Origin: Pelomonas saccharophila_A
GTDB taxonomy: Bacteria; Pseudomonadota; Gammaproteobacteria; Burkholderiales; Burkholderiaceae_C
Direction of reading: 5' to 3'
Assembly (NCBI RefSeq): GCF_031458095.1
Contig: NZ_JAVDXU010000001.1
Location: 248,001 to 312,000, forward strand
Length of the DNA: 64,000 bases
Position numbers and translations under genes: made by a program
Notes under the pieces: generated by a model
Told to the model about the DNA's origin: nothing
Databases searched by the model: none
Seen by the model: the letters and a program-made list of their open reading frames with translations, nothing else
Part shown: positions 9,695 to 18,483 of the stretch, one piece after another
How positions within the stretch are numbered: the first letter of the stretch is position 1
How the letters are laid out: the number at the start of each line of letters is the position of its first letter

Positions 9695-9711
9695 ATGAGA
9701 ATGATTCTCAT
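9695..9711 (-). promoter_or_regulatory. Fur box upstream of feoAB
   Basis: ATGAGAAT-G-ATTCTCAT is a perfect 8+1+8 palindrome matching the core of the classical Fur operator (GATAATGATAATCATTATC). It lies 30-46 bases before the feoA start on the reverse strand, where an iron-loaded Fur dimer would block the promoter. This predicts repression of feoAB by iron. The 3' end of the leftward hybrid kinase gene lies on the other side, so feoAB is the only sensible target. Confidence 0.93.
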
Positions 9712-9781
9712 TGTACTCAGTCCAGCCCTCCCCGTGCCCCGGGAATGGGTTTTGCCCAGCGCTTTGACCGCCCTTGGGAGT

Positions 9782-12700
9782 TCAGCGCGGATTGAGGCGG
9801 TCCAGCAGCAGGTCGCAGGCCTTCAGCGCCTTGGCGAAATCCAGGCGCGTCACGGCCGCGGTCAGCTGGGCCAGTTCGGCGCCCAGAGCACCGGCATGCT
9901 CGGCCGCCAGCTGTTCGCAGACGGCGACGGAGCGCATATTGCGCTCGACCAGCAGCTGGCGCAGCCGGCGCAGCGCCTCCAATGGATCACCCGCGGCGGG
10001 GCCGGCGGGAGCCGGCGGTGCGGGCGGAGCCGCCACGCTTTCCAGCGCGGCCAGGCTGGCATCGAGCAGACCTTGCAGCGCGGCCAGGTCCACGGCGCTC
10101 ATGTCGGCGCCTTCGCGCAGCGCCAGTTCCTGGCGGCCTGCCACGGCGGCCAGGGCCGTCGCGCCGACCGCACCGGCCAGGCCGCGCAGGGTGTGCAGCA
10201 CGCGCGTCGCGTCGGCACTGGCCTGCTGCTGCAGATGGCGCTTCAGCGCTTCCAGCTCCACCGGCGCGTCCTGGGCAAACGACTTCACCAGGCGTTCGTA
10301 CAAGGCCTGGCGCCCGCCCAGGCGGTGCAGGGCGGCTTCCTTCTCCAGCAGCGGGGCCGGCGCCAGCGGCGGTGCGGGACGCGCAGCGATGAGGCCGACA
10401 TGGCGGCGCAGGCAGGCAACCAGCTGTTCCAGGTCGACCGGCTTGGCGACATGGTCACGCATGCCGGCAGCCAGGCAGGCCTGACGATCCGACTCCATGG
10501 CATTGGCCGTCATGGCGATGATCAATGCATCGGGCCGGCGTTTGAGGATGCGCTGGGTGGCCTCGAAGCCATCGATGTCGGGCATCTGCAGGTCCATCAG
10601 GACGGCATCGAAACCCGGCTCGGCAACCTGGGCCAGGTGGGCGCCCTCGACGCCACCACCGGCCAGCGTGACGATGGCGCCCTCACCTTCCAGCAGCTCC
10701 TGCGCCACCTGCTGGTTGAAGCCGTTGTCCTCGACGATCAGCAGGCGCATGCCCGCCAGACGGGGCTCGCCAGCGCCGGCGCGCGGCAGCGGCGCGGGAA
10801 CCCCTTGCGTGGCCTCGGCGACGGCGTCGTGCAGCATCGAGGCCGTCACCGGCTTGACCAGATAGCCGCCCAGGCCCTGGATGTCCTGCTCGCTGCGCTC
10901 GGCCAGCAGTTCGCGGCCATGGGCCGTCACCATGATGATGACGGGCGCATCGGATTCATGGCTGTCGCGGATGCGCCGCGAGGTCTCCCAGCCGTCCAGG
11001 CCGGGCATGCGCCAGTCCATCAGGATGAGCTGGTACGGCTTCGACGGGCCGCCCCTAGAAGCCTGCACCCCCTCGGGGGGCGGGCTGGGCGCAGCCCAGC
11101 CCTGGGGGTCGTAGGGCCGTTCGCCACGCTCCGCGGCTTCGTGCACCAGGGCCAGGGCCTGCTCGCCGCTGGCCGCCAGGTCGCAGTCCCAGCCCAGGCT
11201 CTCGCCTATGCCCTGCAGCACCTCGCGGGCCATGGGGTTGTCGTCGACGATCAGCACCTTGAGGCCGCGCTGGGCCACATCGGCCGCGTCGCTGTCGGCC
11301 GGGGCGGCGTCCATGGCCAGCTCGAAATGGAAGCGGCTGCCCTCGCCGACGCGGCTGTCCACGCGCAGCTCGCCGCCCATCAACGCCACCAGACGGCGGC
11401 TGATGGCCAGGCCCAGCCCGGTGCCGCCATAGCGGCGCGAGGTCGACTGCTCGGCCTGGCTGAAGCCGACGAAGATGTGCTCCAGCTTGTCAGCCGCAAT
11501 GCCGATGCCGGTGTCGCTGACCTCGAAGCGCAACCGGGCCCGGTCGCCCTCCTGGCCCAGCAGCGTCAGCCCCAGCACGACCTCGCCGCGCTCGGTGAAC
11601 TTGAGCGCATTGCCGGCCAGATTGAGCAGCACCTGGCGCAGCCGCGTCGCATCGCCCACCAAGGCGCTGGGCAGGCGCGGGTCGAGGCGGAACAGCACCT
11701 CGATGTCCTTGTTGCCGACATTGGCCGACAGGATGACGGCCAGCTCGCGCATGAAGTCGCTGAGCTCGAAGCGGTGCGGGTCCAGCTCCATCTTGCCGGC
11801 CTCGACCTTGGAGAAGTCCAGCACGTCGTTGATGACGGCCAGCAGGGCCTGGGCCGCCGTACGGGCCTTGCTCGCATAGTCCAGCTGGCGCGGCGTCAGC
11901 TCGGTGCGCAGCAGCAGGTTGAGCATGCCCAGGGCCCCGCTCATCGGGGTGCGGATCTCGTGGCTCATATTGGCCAGGAAGTCGCTCTTGGCCTGACTGG
12001 CGGCCTCGGCGGCCAGGCGGGCGCGCACCAGGTCGACCTCGGCACGATGCCTCTCGGTCACGTCGACGAGCATCTGCACGACGTTGACGAGCCGGCCGCG
12101 CCGGTCGCGGATGGCGCTGGCACTGCCGTCGATGAAGAGCTCGCCGCCGCCCGGCAGCGCAAAGCCGCGCTCGAAGCGCACATGCTCCAGCCGCGCCGAC
12201 GCCAGGCGCGCCAGCTCGCCGCCGAGCACGCGCCCCGGGCGGAAGTCCGGCAGATCGGCGAGCTTGGCACCGCGCAACTCGCCGGCCTCCCGGCAGAGCA
12301 TGGCCGTCAGGGCCTGGTTCACGTCGAGGATGGCGCCCTGGGCGTCGCACAGCGCGATACCGACCTGAGCGCGCTCGAAGACACCGCGAAAGCGCTGCTC
12401 GCTGTCATTGAGCGCCCGCGTGCGCTGCTCGACGCGCGCTTCCAGCAGCTGGCGCTCGACGACGAGCTGCTCGGTCATGTGGTTGAAGCTGCGCGCCAGG
12501 CCGCGGAACTCGGCAAAGCCGCAGACCGGCGCCCGCTCGTCCAGCTTGCCGCCGGCGATGCGGTTCGCCGCATCGTTGAGCATCTGCACCGGCTCGACGA
12601 GGCGGCGCCCCAACAGCAGGCCCAGGCCCAGGGCCAGCAGCAGTGACAGTCCCAGCGCGATGAAGACCCGGTCGCGCAGCGCACGTGCCGGCGCATAGGC

Positions 12701-13624
12701 CTCGGCCGCGTCGATGTTGACCGAGATACCCCAGTCCAGAGCCGGCAGATGGCGCCACGACGCGACAACGTCGACGCCGGCGTAGTCGCGCGTCAGGCCG
12801 CTGCCGCTTTCGCCGCGCAGGCCGCGCACGGCGGGCGGCAGATCCATTGCAGCGAGGTCCAGCGAGCCGCTCAATGTCTGCCGCGGCGCCCGCTTCAGCT
12901 CGTTGATGAAGACCGCCCTGTCTCCCTCGCGTTGGGCGAGCACGGTCTCGCCGGTCAGCGCCAGGCCCGAGCGCTCCGTCGCGACGCGCAGCAGGCGGTC
13001 CAGGTCGAGCTGCAGCACGACGCTGCCGAGCACGCGGTCGCCATCGACGACCGGATGCACGAGGAACAGCGTTGCCGGCCCCTCGCCGCGCAGGCGCTGC
13101 GCTGGGGTCAGCTGCGGGTCCAGCTGGCCGAGGGCGCGCCGATGCGCGGCCAGCAGCTCGCTGCCTTCATAGGCGCCGCCGTCCAGTCGCGCCAGCTCAG
13201 GCGTCGAGCCGGCCGGCGCCTTCATCGCGAAGCTGATGCGGCCGTCGGGTTGCACCAGGAGCAGGTTGAGGTATTTACCGCTGTCGTAGAGGCGCTCGAA
13301 GAAGGCCCGGCTGCCGGCGGTCACCCGGGTTGCGACCGCATCGCCGCGCTGCACCAGCAGCTCGCGCGTGTCGCCGGCCTGGGCGACGAGGCGGCCGTCG
13401 ACCTCGACCTCGTTGAGGTATTCGTTGATCTCATGGACCTTCTTGCGCGAGATCGCGACCAGGCCCTCAGTCACCGTCTCATGCAGACTGGCCTCGAAGC
13501 TCGAGAGCTGCCACAAGCCGACCAGGCCCAGCGGCAGCATGGACAGCAGCATCAGCCCCAGCAGCAGGGCCGGCCCGACACGCCAGGCCCGGCGCGGCGA
13601 TTCGGGTGCCTGAACCGTGGCCAT
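9782..13624 (-). CDS. Hybrid sensor histidine kinase (sensor-HAMP-PAS-HK-REC-REC-Hpt)
   Basis: The 1280-residue protein has TM1 at about 18-36, a periplasmic Cache-like sensor, TM2 near 300, HAMP, a PAS domain (FRGVFERAQVGIALCDAQG), HisKA with MSHEIRTP (His555), HATPase with FGGTGLGLAISRRL-type boxes, two receivers (Asp870 and Asp1011), and an Hpt with HTLRGLAG (His1144). All phosphorelay residues are present. The first receiver carries a roughly 25-residue in-frame insert (see repeat at 11041). The start at 13624 (TGATG overlap with the preceding gene) is preferred over upstream open frame. It ends in a module shared with the kinases at 16174 and 18480. It is coupled to a binding protein and a receiver/pseudokinase, which suggests ligand-dependent sensing. 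Confidence 0.92.
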   Translation of the reverse strand: MATVQAPESPRRAWRVGPALLLGLMLLSMLPLGLVGLWQLSSFEASLHETVTEGLVAISRKKVHEINEYLNEVEVDGRLVAQAGDTRELLVQRGDAVATRVTAGSRAFFERLYDSGKYLNLLLVQPDGRISFAMKAPAGSTPELARLDGGAYEGSELLAAHRRALGQLDPQLTPAQRLRGEGPATLFLVHPVVDGDRVLGSVVLQLDLDRLLRVATERSGLALTGETVLAQREGDRAVFINELKRAPRQTLSGSLDLAAMDLPPAVRGLRGESGSGLTRDYAGVDVVASWRHLPALDWGISVNIDAAEAYAPARALRDRVFIALGLSLLLALGLGLLLGRRLVEPVQMLNDAANRIAGGKLDERAPVCGFAEFRGLARSFNHMTEQLVVERQLLEARVEQRTRALNDSEQRFRGVFERAQVGIALCDAQGAILDVNQALTAMLCREAGELRGAKLADLPDFRPGRVLGGELARLASARLEHVRFERGFALPGGGELFIDGSASAIRDRRGRLVNVVQMLVDVTERHRAEVDLVRARLAAEAASQAKSDFLANMSHEIRTPMSGALGMLNLLLRTELTPRQLDYASKARTAAQALLAVINDVLDFSKVEAGKMELDPHRFELSDFMRELAVILSANVGNKDIEVLFRLDPRLPSALVGDATRLRQVLLNLAGNALKFTERGEVVLGLTLLGQEGDRARLRFEVSDTGIGIAADKLEHIFVGFSQAEQSTSRRYGGTGLGLAISRRLVALMGGELRVDSRVGEGSRFHFELAMDAAPADSDAADVAQRGLKVLIVDDNPMAREVLQGIGESLGWDCDLAASGEQALALVHEAAERGERPYDPQGWAAPSPPPEGVQASRGGPSKPYQLILMDWRMPGLDGWETSRRIRDSHESDAPVIIMVTAHGRELLAERSEQDIQGLGGYLVKPVTASMLHDAVAEATQGVPAPLPRAGAGEPRLAGMRLLIVEDNGFNQQVAQELLEGEGAIVTLAGGGVEGAHLAQVAEPGFDAVLMDLQMPDIDGFEATQRILKRRPDALIIAMTANAMESDRQACLAAGMRDHVAKPVDLEQLVACLRRHVGLIAARPAPPLAPAPLLEKEAALHRLGGRQALYERLVKSFAQDAPVELEALKRHLQQQASADATRVLHTLRGLAGAVGATALAAVAGRQELALREGADMSAVDLAALQGLLDASLAALESVAAPPAPPAPAGPAAGDPLEALRRLRQLLVERNMRSVAVCEQLAAEHAGALGAELAQLTAAVTRLDFAKALKACDLLLDRLNPR
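11041..11113 (-). repeat. GC-rich hairpin repeat inserted in frame in a receiver domain
   Basis: Within the receiver of the hybrid kinase, between the alpha2 region and the beta3 strand LILMDW, the reverse strand reads a GC-rich block. It contains CTGGGCTGCGCCCAG and CCCCCGAGGGGG hairpins and ends CTAGGGGCGGCCCG. The reading frame stays open across it and encodes a Pro/Gly-rich loop (PQGWAAPSPPPEGVQASRGG) absent from ordinary receivers. The flanks PYD and PYQ look like a duplicated junction. The CCCCGAGGGG and CTAGGGGCGGCCCG motifs recur in the repeats at 23415, 25107 and 50782, so this is probably a related, shorter element. Exact ends are uncertain. Confidence 0.7.
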
Positions 13625-14868
13625 CACGGCGTCCCCTCGCTGCGCGGCAGCACCGCCATCCAATGCTCTGCCGAGCGGAACACCGGCCAGGGTTCGGGTT
13701 TGATGTAGCGCGGCAGGGCGAATACCTCGCTGAGTTGGCCGCCCGGCTTGACCTGGGCGATGCGCAACTGGCGCCACAGATGCCGGCTCTGGCTGTCCAC
13801 CGACCCGAAGCCCTGCGGCAGGGCCACGCTCTGCTGCAGCACATTGGCGTTGACGACGTCGGTCCGCGGGCTGCCCACCTCGCGCACGGCAGCGGCCCAC
13901 AGCTGCACGCCGACATAGGCCGACACCGCCGGATCGCTGGCTTGGATGCCCTCCCCCTGGCTGCGCCGCAACCGGGCCAGGAAGGCCTGGTTGGCCGGCC
14001 CGGGCTGGGACTGCAGATAGCTCCAGGCCGTGAAGTGGCGGTCGAGCCGGCCACCGTCATAGGCCGCCATCTCGGGTTCGGCGGCGCGCAGCGACAGCAG
14101 CGGCAGGTCGGTCAGGCTGGCGGCCACCAGCGCGTCGAAGAAGGCGCGGTTGCTGCTGCCGCCCAGAGTGCTGAGCACGAGATCGGGCTGCAGGTTCTGC
14201 AGATCGGCCAGCACGCCGCCCATGTCGGCACCGCCCAGCGGCACATAGCGCTCGCCCAGTACCTTGCCGCCACTGAGCAGGATGAAGTCGCGCAGCATGG
14301 CGTTGACGCGCCGGGCATACAGAGCATCGGTGCCGACGAGATAGACGCGCCGGCCGAAGCCATGCATGGCCCAGTCGGCCGCCGGCAACGCATGCTGGTT
14401 GGGCGTCGGGCCGGTGTAGATGATGTGGGCCGACTGCTCCAGGCCCTCGTAGGCCAGCGGATAGAAGAGCAGATGCCGGTGGGTCTCGACCACGGGCCTG
14501 ACGGCCTGGCGGCAGTTGGACGACCAGCAGCCGAACAAGGCCACGGCCCGCTCGCTGCTGATGAGGCGTTCGGCGGCCGCGGCCGCGACTCGCGGTTCGG
14601 AACGCGTGTCCTCGATCTTCAGCTCGACGCGCCGCCCCAGCAGGCCGCCCGCGGCATTGATCTCCTCCACGGCCAGCTTGACGGTGGCCACCAGCGGTGC
14701 CTCGCTGGCCGCCATCGGGCCGCTGAGGGCGTGCAGCAGGCCGATGACGATGGGGCCGCGCTCGGCTTGGTCCGACGGTCTTTGCAACAGGTACACAGCC
14801 AGTGCCACCGCGAGCACCAGCAGCAGGCCGCCCAGCAGCGCCAGTCGGGCGCGCATGCCGACCAGCAT
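13624..14868 (-). CDS. Urea/amide-type periplasmic binding protein (signalling partner)
   Basis: This 414-residue protein has one N-terminal hydrophobic segment (LALLGGLLLVLAVALAVYLL) and then a type I periplasmic-binding fold. IVIGLLHALSGPMAASEAP, the hinge AVEEINAAGGLLGRRVELKIEDTRSEP and LFGCWSSNCRQAVRPVVE are typical of the AmiC/FmdD/UrtA group, which binds short amides, urea or branched-chain compounds. No permease or ATPase gene is nearby. It sits between a receiver/pseudokinase and a hybrid kinase, with TGATG overlaps on both sides. I infer that it is a ligand sensor rather than a transport component. There is no lipobox; the segment is probably an uncleaved anchor or Sec signal. A TTG one codon upstream is the alternative start. 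Confidence 0.85.
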   Translation of the reverse strand: MLVGMRARLALLGGLLLVLAVALAVYLLQRPSDQAERGPIVIGLLHALSGPMAASEAPLVATVKLAVEEINAAGGLLGRRVELKIEDTRSEPRVAAAAAERLISSERAVALFGCWSSNCRQAVRPVVETHRHLLFYPLAYEGLEQSAHIIYTGPTPNQHALPAADWAMHGFGRRVYLVGTDALYARRVNAMLRDFILLSGGKVLGERYVPLGGADMGGVLADLQNLQPDLVLSTLGGSSNRAFFDALVAASLTDLPLLSLRAAEPEMAAYDGGRLDRHFTAWSYLQSQPGPANQAFLARLRRSQGEGIQASDPAVSAYVGVQLWAAAVREVGSPRTDVVNANVLQQSVALPQGFGSVDSQSRHLWRQLRIAQVKPGGQLSEVFALPRYIKPEPWPVFRSAEHWMAVLPRSEGTP

Positions 14869-16034
14869 CAACCCGCCACGCGCCGCGCCTCGGGCGAAAT
14901 CAACGGCAGGGTCAGCCGTACCGTCGTGCCCAGGCCGGGCGTGGACTCGACCTGGATCTGGCCACCCAGTGCGAAGGTGACGAGGTTGCGCACGATGTAC
15001 AGGCCAGGCTCACTGCGGTTGGGGCCGAAGCGTGTCGAGAAGAAGGGGTCGAAGACCCGCCCCAGCATGCCGGGCGGGATGCCGACGCCATGGTCCTGAA
15101 CGGTCACGACAAGTTGGTCGGTCCCCAGCGGGCGCACGCGCAGATGCACCTCGCCGCCGGCTTCGCGATAGGCATGCTTGACCGCGTTCTGGATCAGGGT
15201 GGATAGGACCTTGGCCAGGGCGCCGCGAAAGCTCAGCAGATGCAGGTCGTCGGCTGCGTCCAGTTCGCAGCGCACCTGGTGGGCTTCCAGGGCCGGTGCC
15301 AGGGCAGCCACCACCTCATGCACCAGTTCCAGCAGCGAGAAGCTGCGGCGCTGGTCGCCGAAGTTGTCCGCCGTGGACTGCAGGAAGGAGTCGACGATGG
15401 ACAGGGTGCGCTGAAGGTTGGACAGCACCAGGCCGACGCTCTCCTCACTGACGCGCAAATGCTTGTCCAGGTCGCTGCGCTTGATGGTGCCCTGGGCCGT
15501 CAGGCCGCGCAGATGGGTCAGGTCATCCTGCAGCGTGCAGGCCGAGATCAACGCATTGCCCAGAGGCGAACTCAGCTCCTGCGCGATGCCCGAGATGGTG
15601 CGCCCCACCGAGGCCAGCTTGTCGCGCTGGAAGAGTTCGATCTGCGAGCGTGCAAAGCTCTCGGAGGCAAGCTTGAGCGCCAGCTGGGTGCGCACTCGCG
15701 CCTTCACGACGACGTCGACGAAGGGCTTGGGGATGTAGTCGACAGCGCCATGCGCGAAGCCCTCGGCCTCGTCGTCGGCGCTGCCCTGCACGGTGACGAA
15801 GATGACCGGCACGCCGCGCGTTCGCGGGTCGGCCTTCAGGCGGTCGCAGACCTCGTAGCCGCTCATCTCCGGCATCAGCACATCGAGCAGGATGAGGTCG
15901 GGCAGCTGCTGGGCGCAGAAAGCCAGGGCCTCGGCGCCGCTGGTGGCCATGGACACCTCGCATTCGTCCACCAGCAGCTGGTAGAGCGCATGGATATTGC
16001 TCGGCTGGTCGTCGACTACGAGGATGAGCGGCAT
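14868..16034 (-). CDS. Receiver domain fused to a histidine-kinase-like module lacking the phospho-acceptor His
   Basis: Residues 1-115 form a complete receiver: acidic pair Asp8-Asp9, phospho-acceptor Asp51 in LILLDVLMPEMSG, and Lys103 in IPKPF. A kinase-like region follows. In the dimerisation helix, DKLASVGRTISGIAQELSSPLGNAL aligns with the usual ...VAHEINTPLGNAL, but the His position is Gln152. The ATPase part keeps an N box (LIQNAVKHA) and G1 (DHGVGIP), but the G2 box reads EPGLYIV instead of GLGLAI. I infer a pseudokinase or a scaffold that responds to receiver phosphorylation. It is the first gene of a three-gene coupled leftward operon and divergent from the kinase at 16174. Confidence 0.88.
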   Translation of the reverse strand: MPLILVVDDQPSNIHALYQLLVDECEVSMATSGAEALAFCAQQLPDLILLDVLMPEMSGYEVCDRLKADPRTRGVPVIFVTVQGSADDEAEGFAHGAVDYIPKPFVDVVVKARVRTQLALKLASESFARSQIELFQRDKLASVGRTISGIAQELSSPLGNALISACTLQDDLTHLRGLTAQGTIKRSDLDKHLRVSEESVGLVLSNLQRTLSIVDSFLQSTADNFGDQRRSFSLLELVHEVVAALAPALEAHQVRCELDAADDLHLLSFRGALAKVLSTLIQNAVKHAYREAGGEVHLRVRPLGTDQLVVTVQDHGVGIPPGMLGRVFDPFFSTRFGPNRSEPGLYIVRNLVTFALGGQIQVESTPGLGTTVRLTLPLISPEARRVAG

Positions 16035-16173
16035 GGCGAATCAGAATAACCGCTGCACCTGGCCGGCGAGCGGTGGCATGCCCTGGGCTTTCCCCAGGGC
16101 GTGGCCGTGGTTTCCGTCGCACATTCGGGCCGTCCGCCACAACCATAATCGGCCAGCTCCCACGGACCGTCCA
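16035..16173. promoter_or_regulatory. Divergent promoter region of the signalling island
   Basis: These 139 bases separate the leftward receiver/pseudokinase operon from the rightward kinase/HD-GYP operon, so both promoters should lie here. A GC-rich inverted repeat (CCCTGGG-CTTT-CCCCAGGG, near 16081-16099) is visible. No convincing -10/-35 pair, sigma-54 site or known operator could be assigned by eye. Confidence 0.4.
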
Positions 16174-18483
16174 ATGCCCCAGCGCACGCTCACGCTCGGT
16201 CTTCTCTGGCTTGCCATGGCGGCACTGCTGGCGCTTCTCGCCCTCCTTTGGAGCCTGCGTGGCGTCGGCGGCTCGGCCATCGACACCGCCCTGGTGATTA
16301 ATGCCCTTTTGCTGCCCCTGCCGCCGCTGTGCCTGCTGGCGCTGCGGCGCAGTGTCGACGCCGCCGCAGGTCACCAGGCCGCGACCGAGGCCAAGACCCG
16401 CTTCCTGGCCCAGATCAGCCACGAGATCCGCACGCCCATGAATACCGTCATGGGCATGACGCAGCTGGCCCTGCAGACCCAGCTCACGCCCGAGCAGCGC
16501 GACCTGCTGACCAAGGCCGATGCGGCCTCGCGCGCCCTGCTCGGCCTCGTCAACGACGTGCTGGACGTCTCCAAGATCGAGGCCGGCCAACTGGAGATCG
16601 AGTCCCTGCCGCTGCGGCTGGAGGATGTCGTCGGCCAGGCCATCGAGGTGCTGCGGCCCATGCACGCCACCCCCGCCGTCGCGCTGATCTGCGACTGGGC
16701 CGACGCCAGCTTGCTGGGCGCGCGTGGCCAGCTGCGCGGCGATGCACTGCGGCTGCAGCAGGTGCTGGTCAATCTGCTCTCCAACGCCCTCAAGTTCACG
16801 CCGGCCGGCCAGGTGATGCTGCGCCTGGCCGCCGCGCCGACCGACGAGCAGGGGCGCGTGCCGCTGCGGCTGACCGTGCAGGACAGCGGCATCGGCATGA
16901 GCGCCGAGCAGCTCGACGGCTTGTTCCGCGAGTTCTGGCGGGGCGATGTCTCGATCTCGCGGCTTTATGGCGGGACCGGCCTCGGGCTGGCCATCACGCG
17001 CCGCCTTGTCGAGCTGATGGGCGGCAGCCTGGAGGTGCAGAGCGCGCCGGGCCGCGGCAGCAGCTTCGAGATCCGACTGAGCTTGCCGCTGGATGCCGCC
17101 GCCGCGGCACCCGCGCCACTGAAGCCGCAGCGCCTGCTGCTGGCCAAGGCCCGCCCCGAGGGTCGCGAGGCGACGCTGGCCCTGCTGCGTCATCTCGGCC
17201 TGGGTGCCGGCCTGGCGGCCAGCACCGACGCCGCCAGCACCCTGGCGGCGCTGGTGGGCGCCCGCGAGGCGGGCCGGCCTTTCGAGTGGCTGCTGCTGGA
17301 CTGGCAACTTCCCGGCCCGGGCGCGACCGGCGCCGAGCTGCTGGCCCAACTGCGCCGCGACCATCCCGCTCTGCGCATCGCCGTGCTGTGCCCGCCGGGC
17401 AGCGACGAGGGTCCGGCCCAGGCCCGCGGCTTCGGCGCCCGGGCCCTGTGCCCCAAGCCCCTGCTGCCCGGGGAACTGCGCCGCCTGCTCGACGACGCGC
17501 CAGGCGAGCGCCCAGCCGGCTTGGACGGCCAGTCCCTGGCCGGATTGCGCGTGCTGCTGGTCGAGGATCACCCCATCAACCAGGACATCGCCGTACGCCT
17601 GCTCAGCAGCCGCGGCGCCCAGGTCGATGTCGCCGGCAACGGCCAGGAAGGTCTGGAGCGCCTGCTGAGCCGAGGCCCGGCCGCCTATGACCTCGTGCTG
17701 ATGGACCTGCAGATGCCGGTGCTGGACGGCCTCAGCGCCACGCGCAAGTTGCGCGAGCTGCCCGAATTCGACGCCCTGCCCGTGCTGGCCATGACGGCCC
17801 ATGCCCTGGCCGAGGAACGTGCCCAGTGCGCGGCCGCCGGCATGCAGGGCCACATCGCCAAGCCGCTGGACGTGGCCCGGTTGGTGCGTGAGCTGCAGCG
17901 CTATCGCCCGCGCCCCGCCTCGCCTCCTTTGCGCCCGACGCTGGACCTGCAGACCGGCCTGCGCCAGTTCGACGGCCAGTCGGCCCTGTACCGCCGCACT
18001 CTGAAGGGCTTCGCCGACCAGTACGCCGCGGGCCTGGCCGGCTGGCAGGACTGGCTGGCCAGCGGCAACTGGGCGGAACTGCGCCGCGCCGCCCACACCT
18101 TGCAGGGCCTGGCGGCGACGCTGGGCGCGCAGCCCCTGCACCAGGCCGCCCTGGCGCTGGAACGCAGTGCCGCCCTTGCCGATGCAGGCGCTGCCGAGCG
18201 CCATCTCCGGCGCGTGGAACCTGCCCTCGGCCTGCTGCAGGCGGAGATCCAGGCCGCCCTGGCACGCAGTTGGGAGGGCGCCGCGGCGCCGCGTGCCAGC
18301 GGCCCGGGCGATGTGGCCGAACTGCAGCGGCTGCTGGCCCAGAGCGACAGCCGCGCCCTGGACTGGTGGCAGGCCCATGGCGCTCACAGCGGCCTGGCGC
18401 CCGAATTGCAGCAACGCCTGGACCGCGCCCTGGCCGCCCTCGATTTCGATACCGCGGCCCTGGCACTGAAGGACAGGGTTTGA
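16174..18483 (+). CDS. Membrane hybrid histidine kinase (HK-REC-REC-Hpt)
   Basis: The 769-residue protein has two membrane segments (about 7-28 and 36-57) with almost no periplasmic loop. HisKA follows with His83 in ISHEIRTPMN, then HATPase with GGTGLGLAITRRL. Next is a degenerate receiver that keeps Asp376 (LLLDWQLPG) and a Lys but lacks the acidic pair (RLLLAKARPEG). A complete receiver follows (VLLVEDHPINQ, Asp511 in LVLMDLQMP), and then an Hpt (His641 in AHTLQGLA). The C-terminal 60 residues repeat the module seen in neighbouring kinases. The start at 16174 is placed after long in-frame non-conserved sequence and just before the first membrane helix. It overlaps the next kinase by 4 bases. 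The signal is unknown; with no periplasmic domain it may sense within the membrane or via partners. Confidence 0.9.
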   Translation: MPQRTLTLGLLWLAMAALLALLALLWSLRGVGGSAIDTALVINALLLPLPPLCLLALRRSVDAAAGHQAATEAKTRFLAQISHEIRTPMNTVMGMTQLALQTQLTPEQRDLLTKADAASRALLGLVNDVLDVSKIEAGQLEIESLPLRLEDVVGQAIEVLRPMHATPAVALICDWADASLLGARGQLRGDALRLQQVLVNLLSNALKFTPAGQVMLRLAAAPTDEQGRVPLRLTVQDSGIGMSAEQLDGLFREFWRGDVSISRLYGGTGLGLAITRRLVELMGGSLEVQSAPGRGSSFEIRLSLPLDAAAAAPAPLKPQRLLLAKARPEGREATLALLRHLGLGAGLAASTDAASTLAALVGAREAGRPFEWLLLDWQLPGPGATGAELLAQLRRDHPALRIAVLCPPGSDEGPAQARGFGARALCPKPLLPGELRRLLDDAPGERPAGLDGQSLAGLRVLLVEDHPINQDIAVRLLSSRGAQVDVAGNGQEGLERLLSRGPAAYDLVLMDLQMPVLDGLSATRKLRELPEFDALPVLAMTAHALAEERAQCAAAGMQGHIAKPLDVARLVRELQRYRPRPASPPLRPTLDLQTGLRQFDGQSALYRRTLKGFADQYAAGLAGWQDWLASGNWAELRRAAHTLQGLAATLGAQPLHQAALALERSAALADAGAAERHLRRVEPALGLLQAEIQAALARSWEGAAAPRASGPGDVAELQRLLAQSDSRALDWWQAHGAHSGLAPELQQRLDRALAALDFDTAALALKDRV

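Noticed and set aside
9692..12646. A 984-codon open frame antisense to the hybrid kinase
   Set aside because: Low-complexity Gln/Ala/Arg/His composition and no motifs; the opposite strand shows complete kinase, receiver and Hpt motifs.
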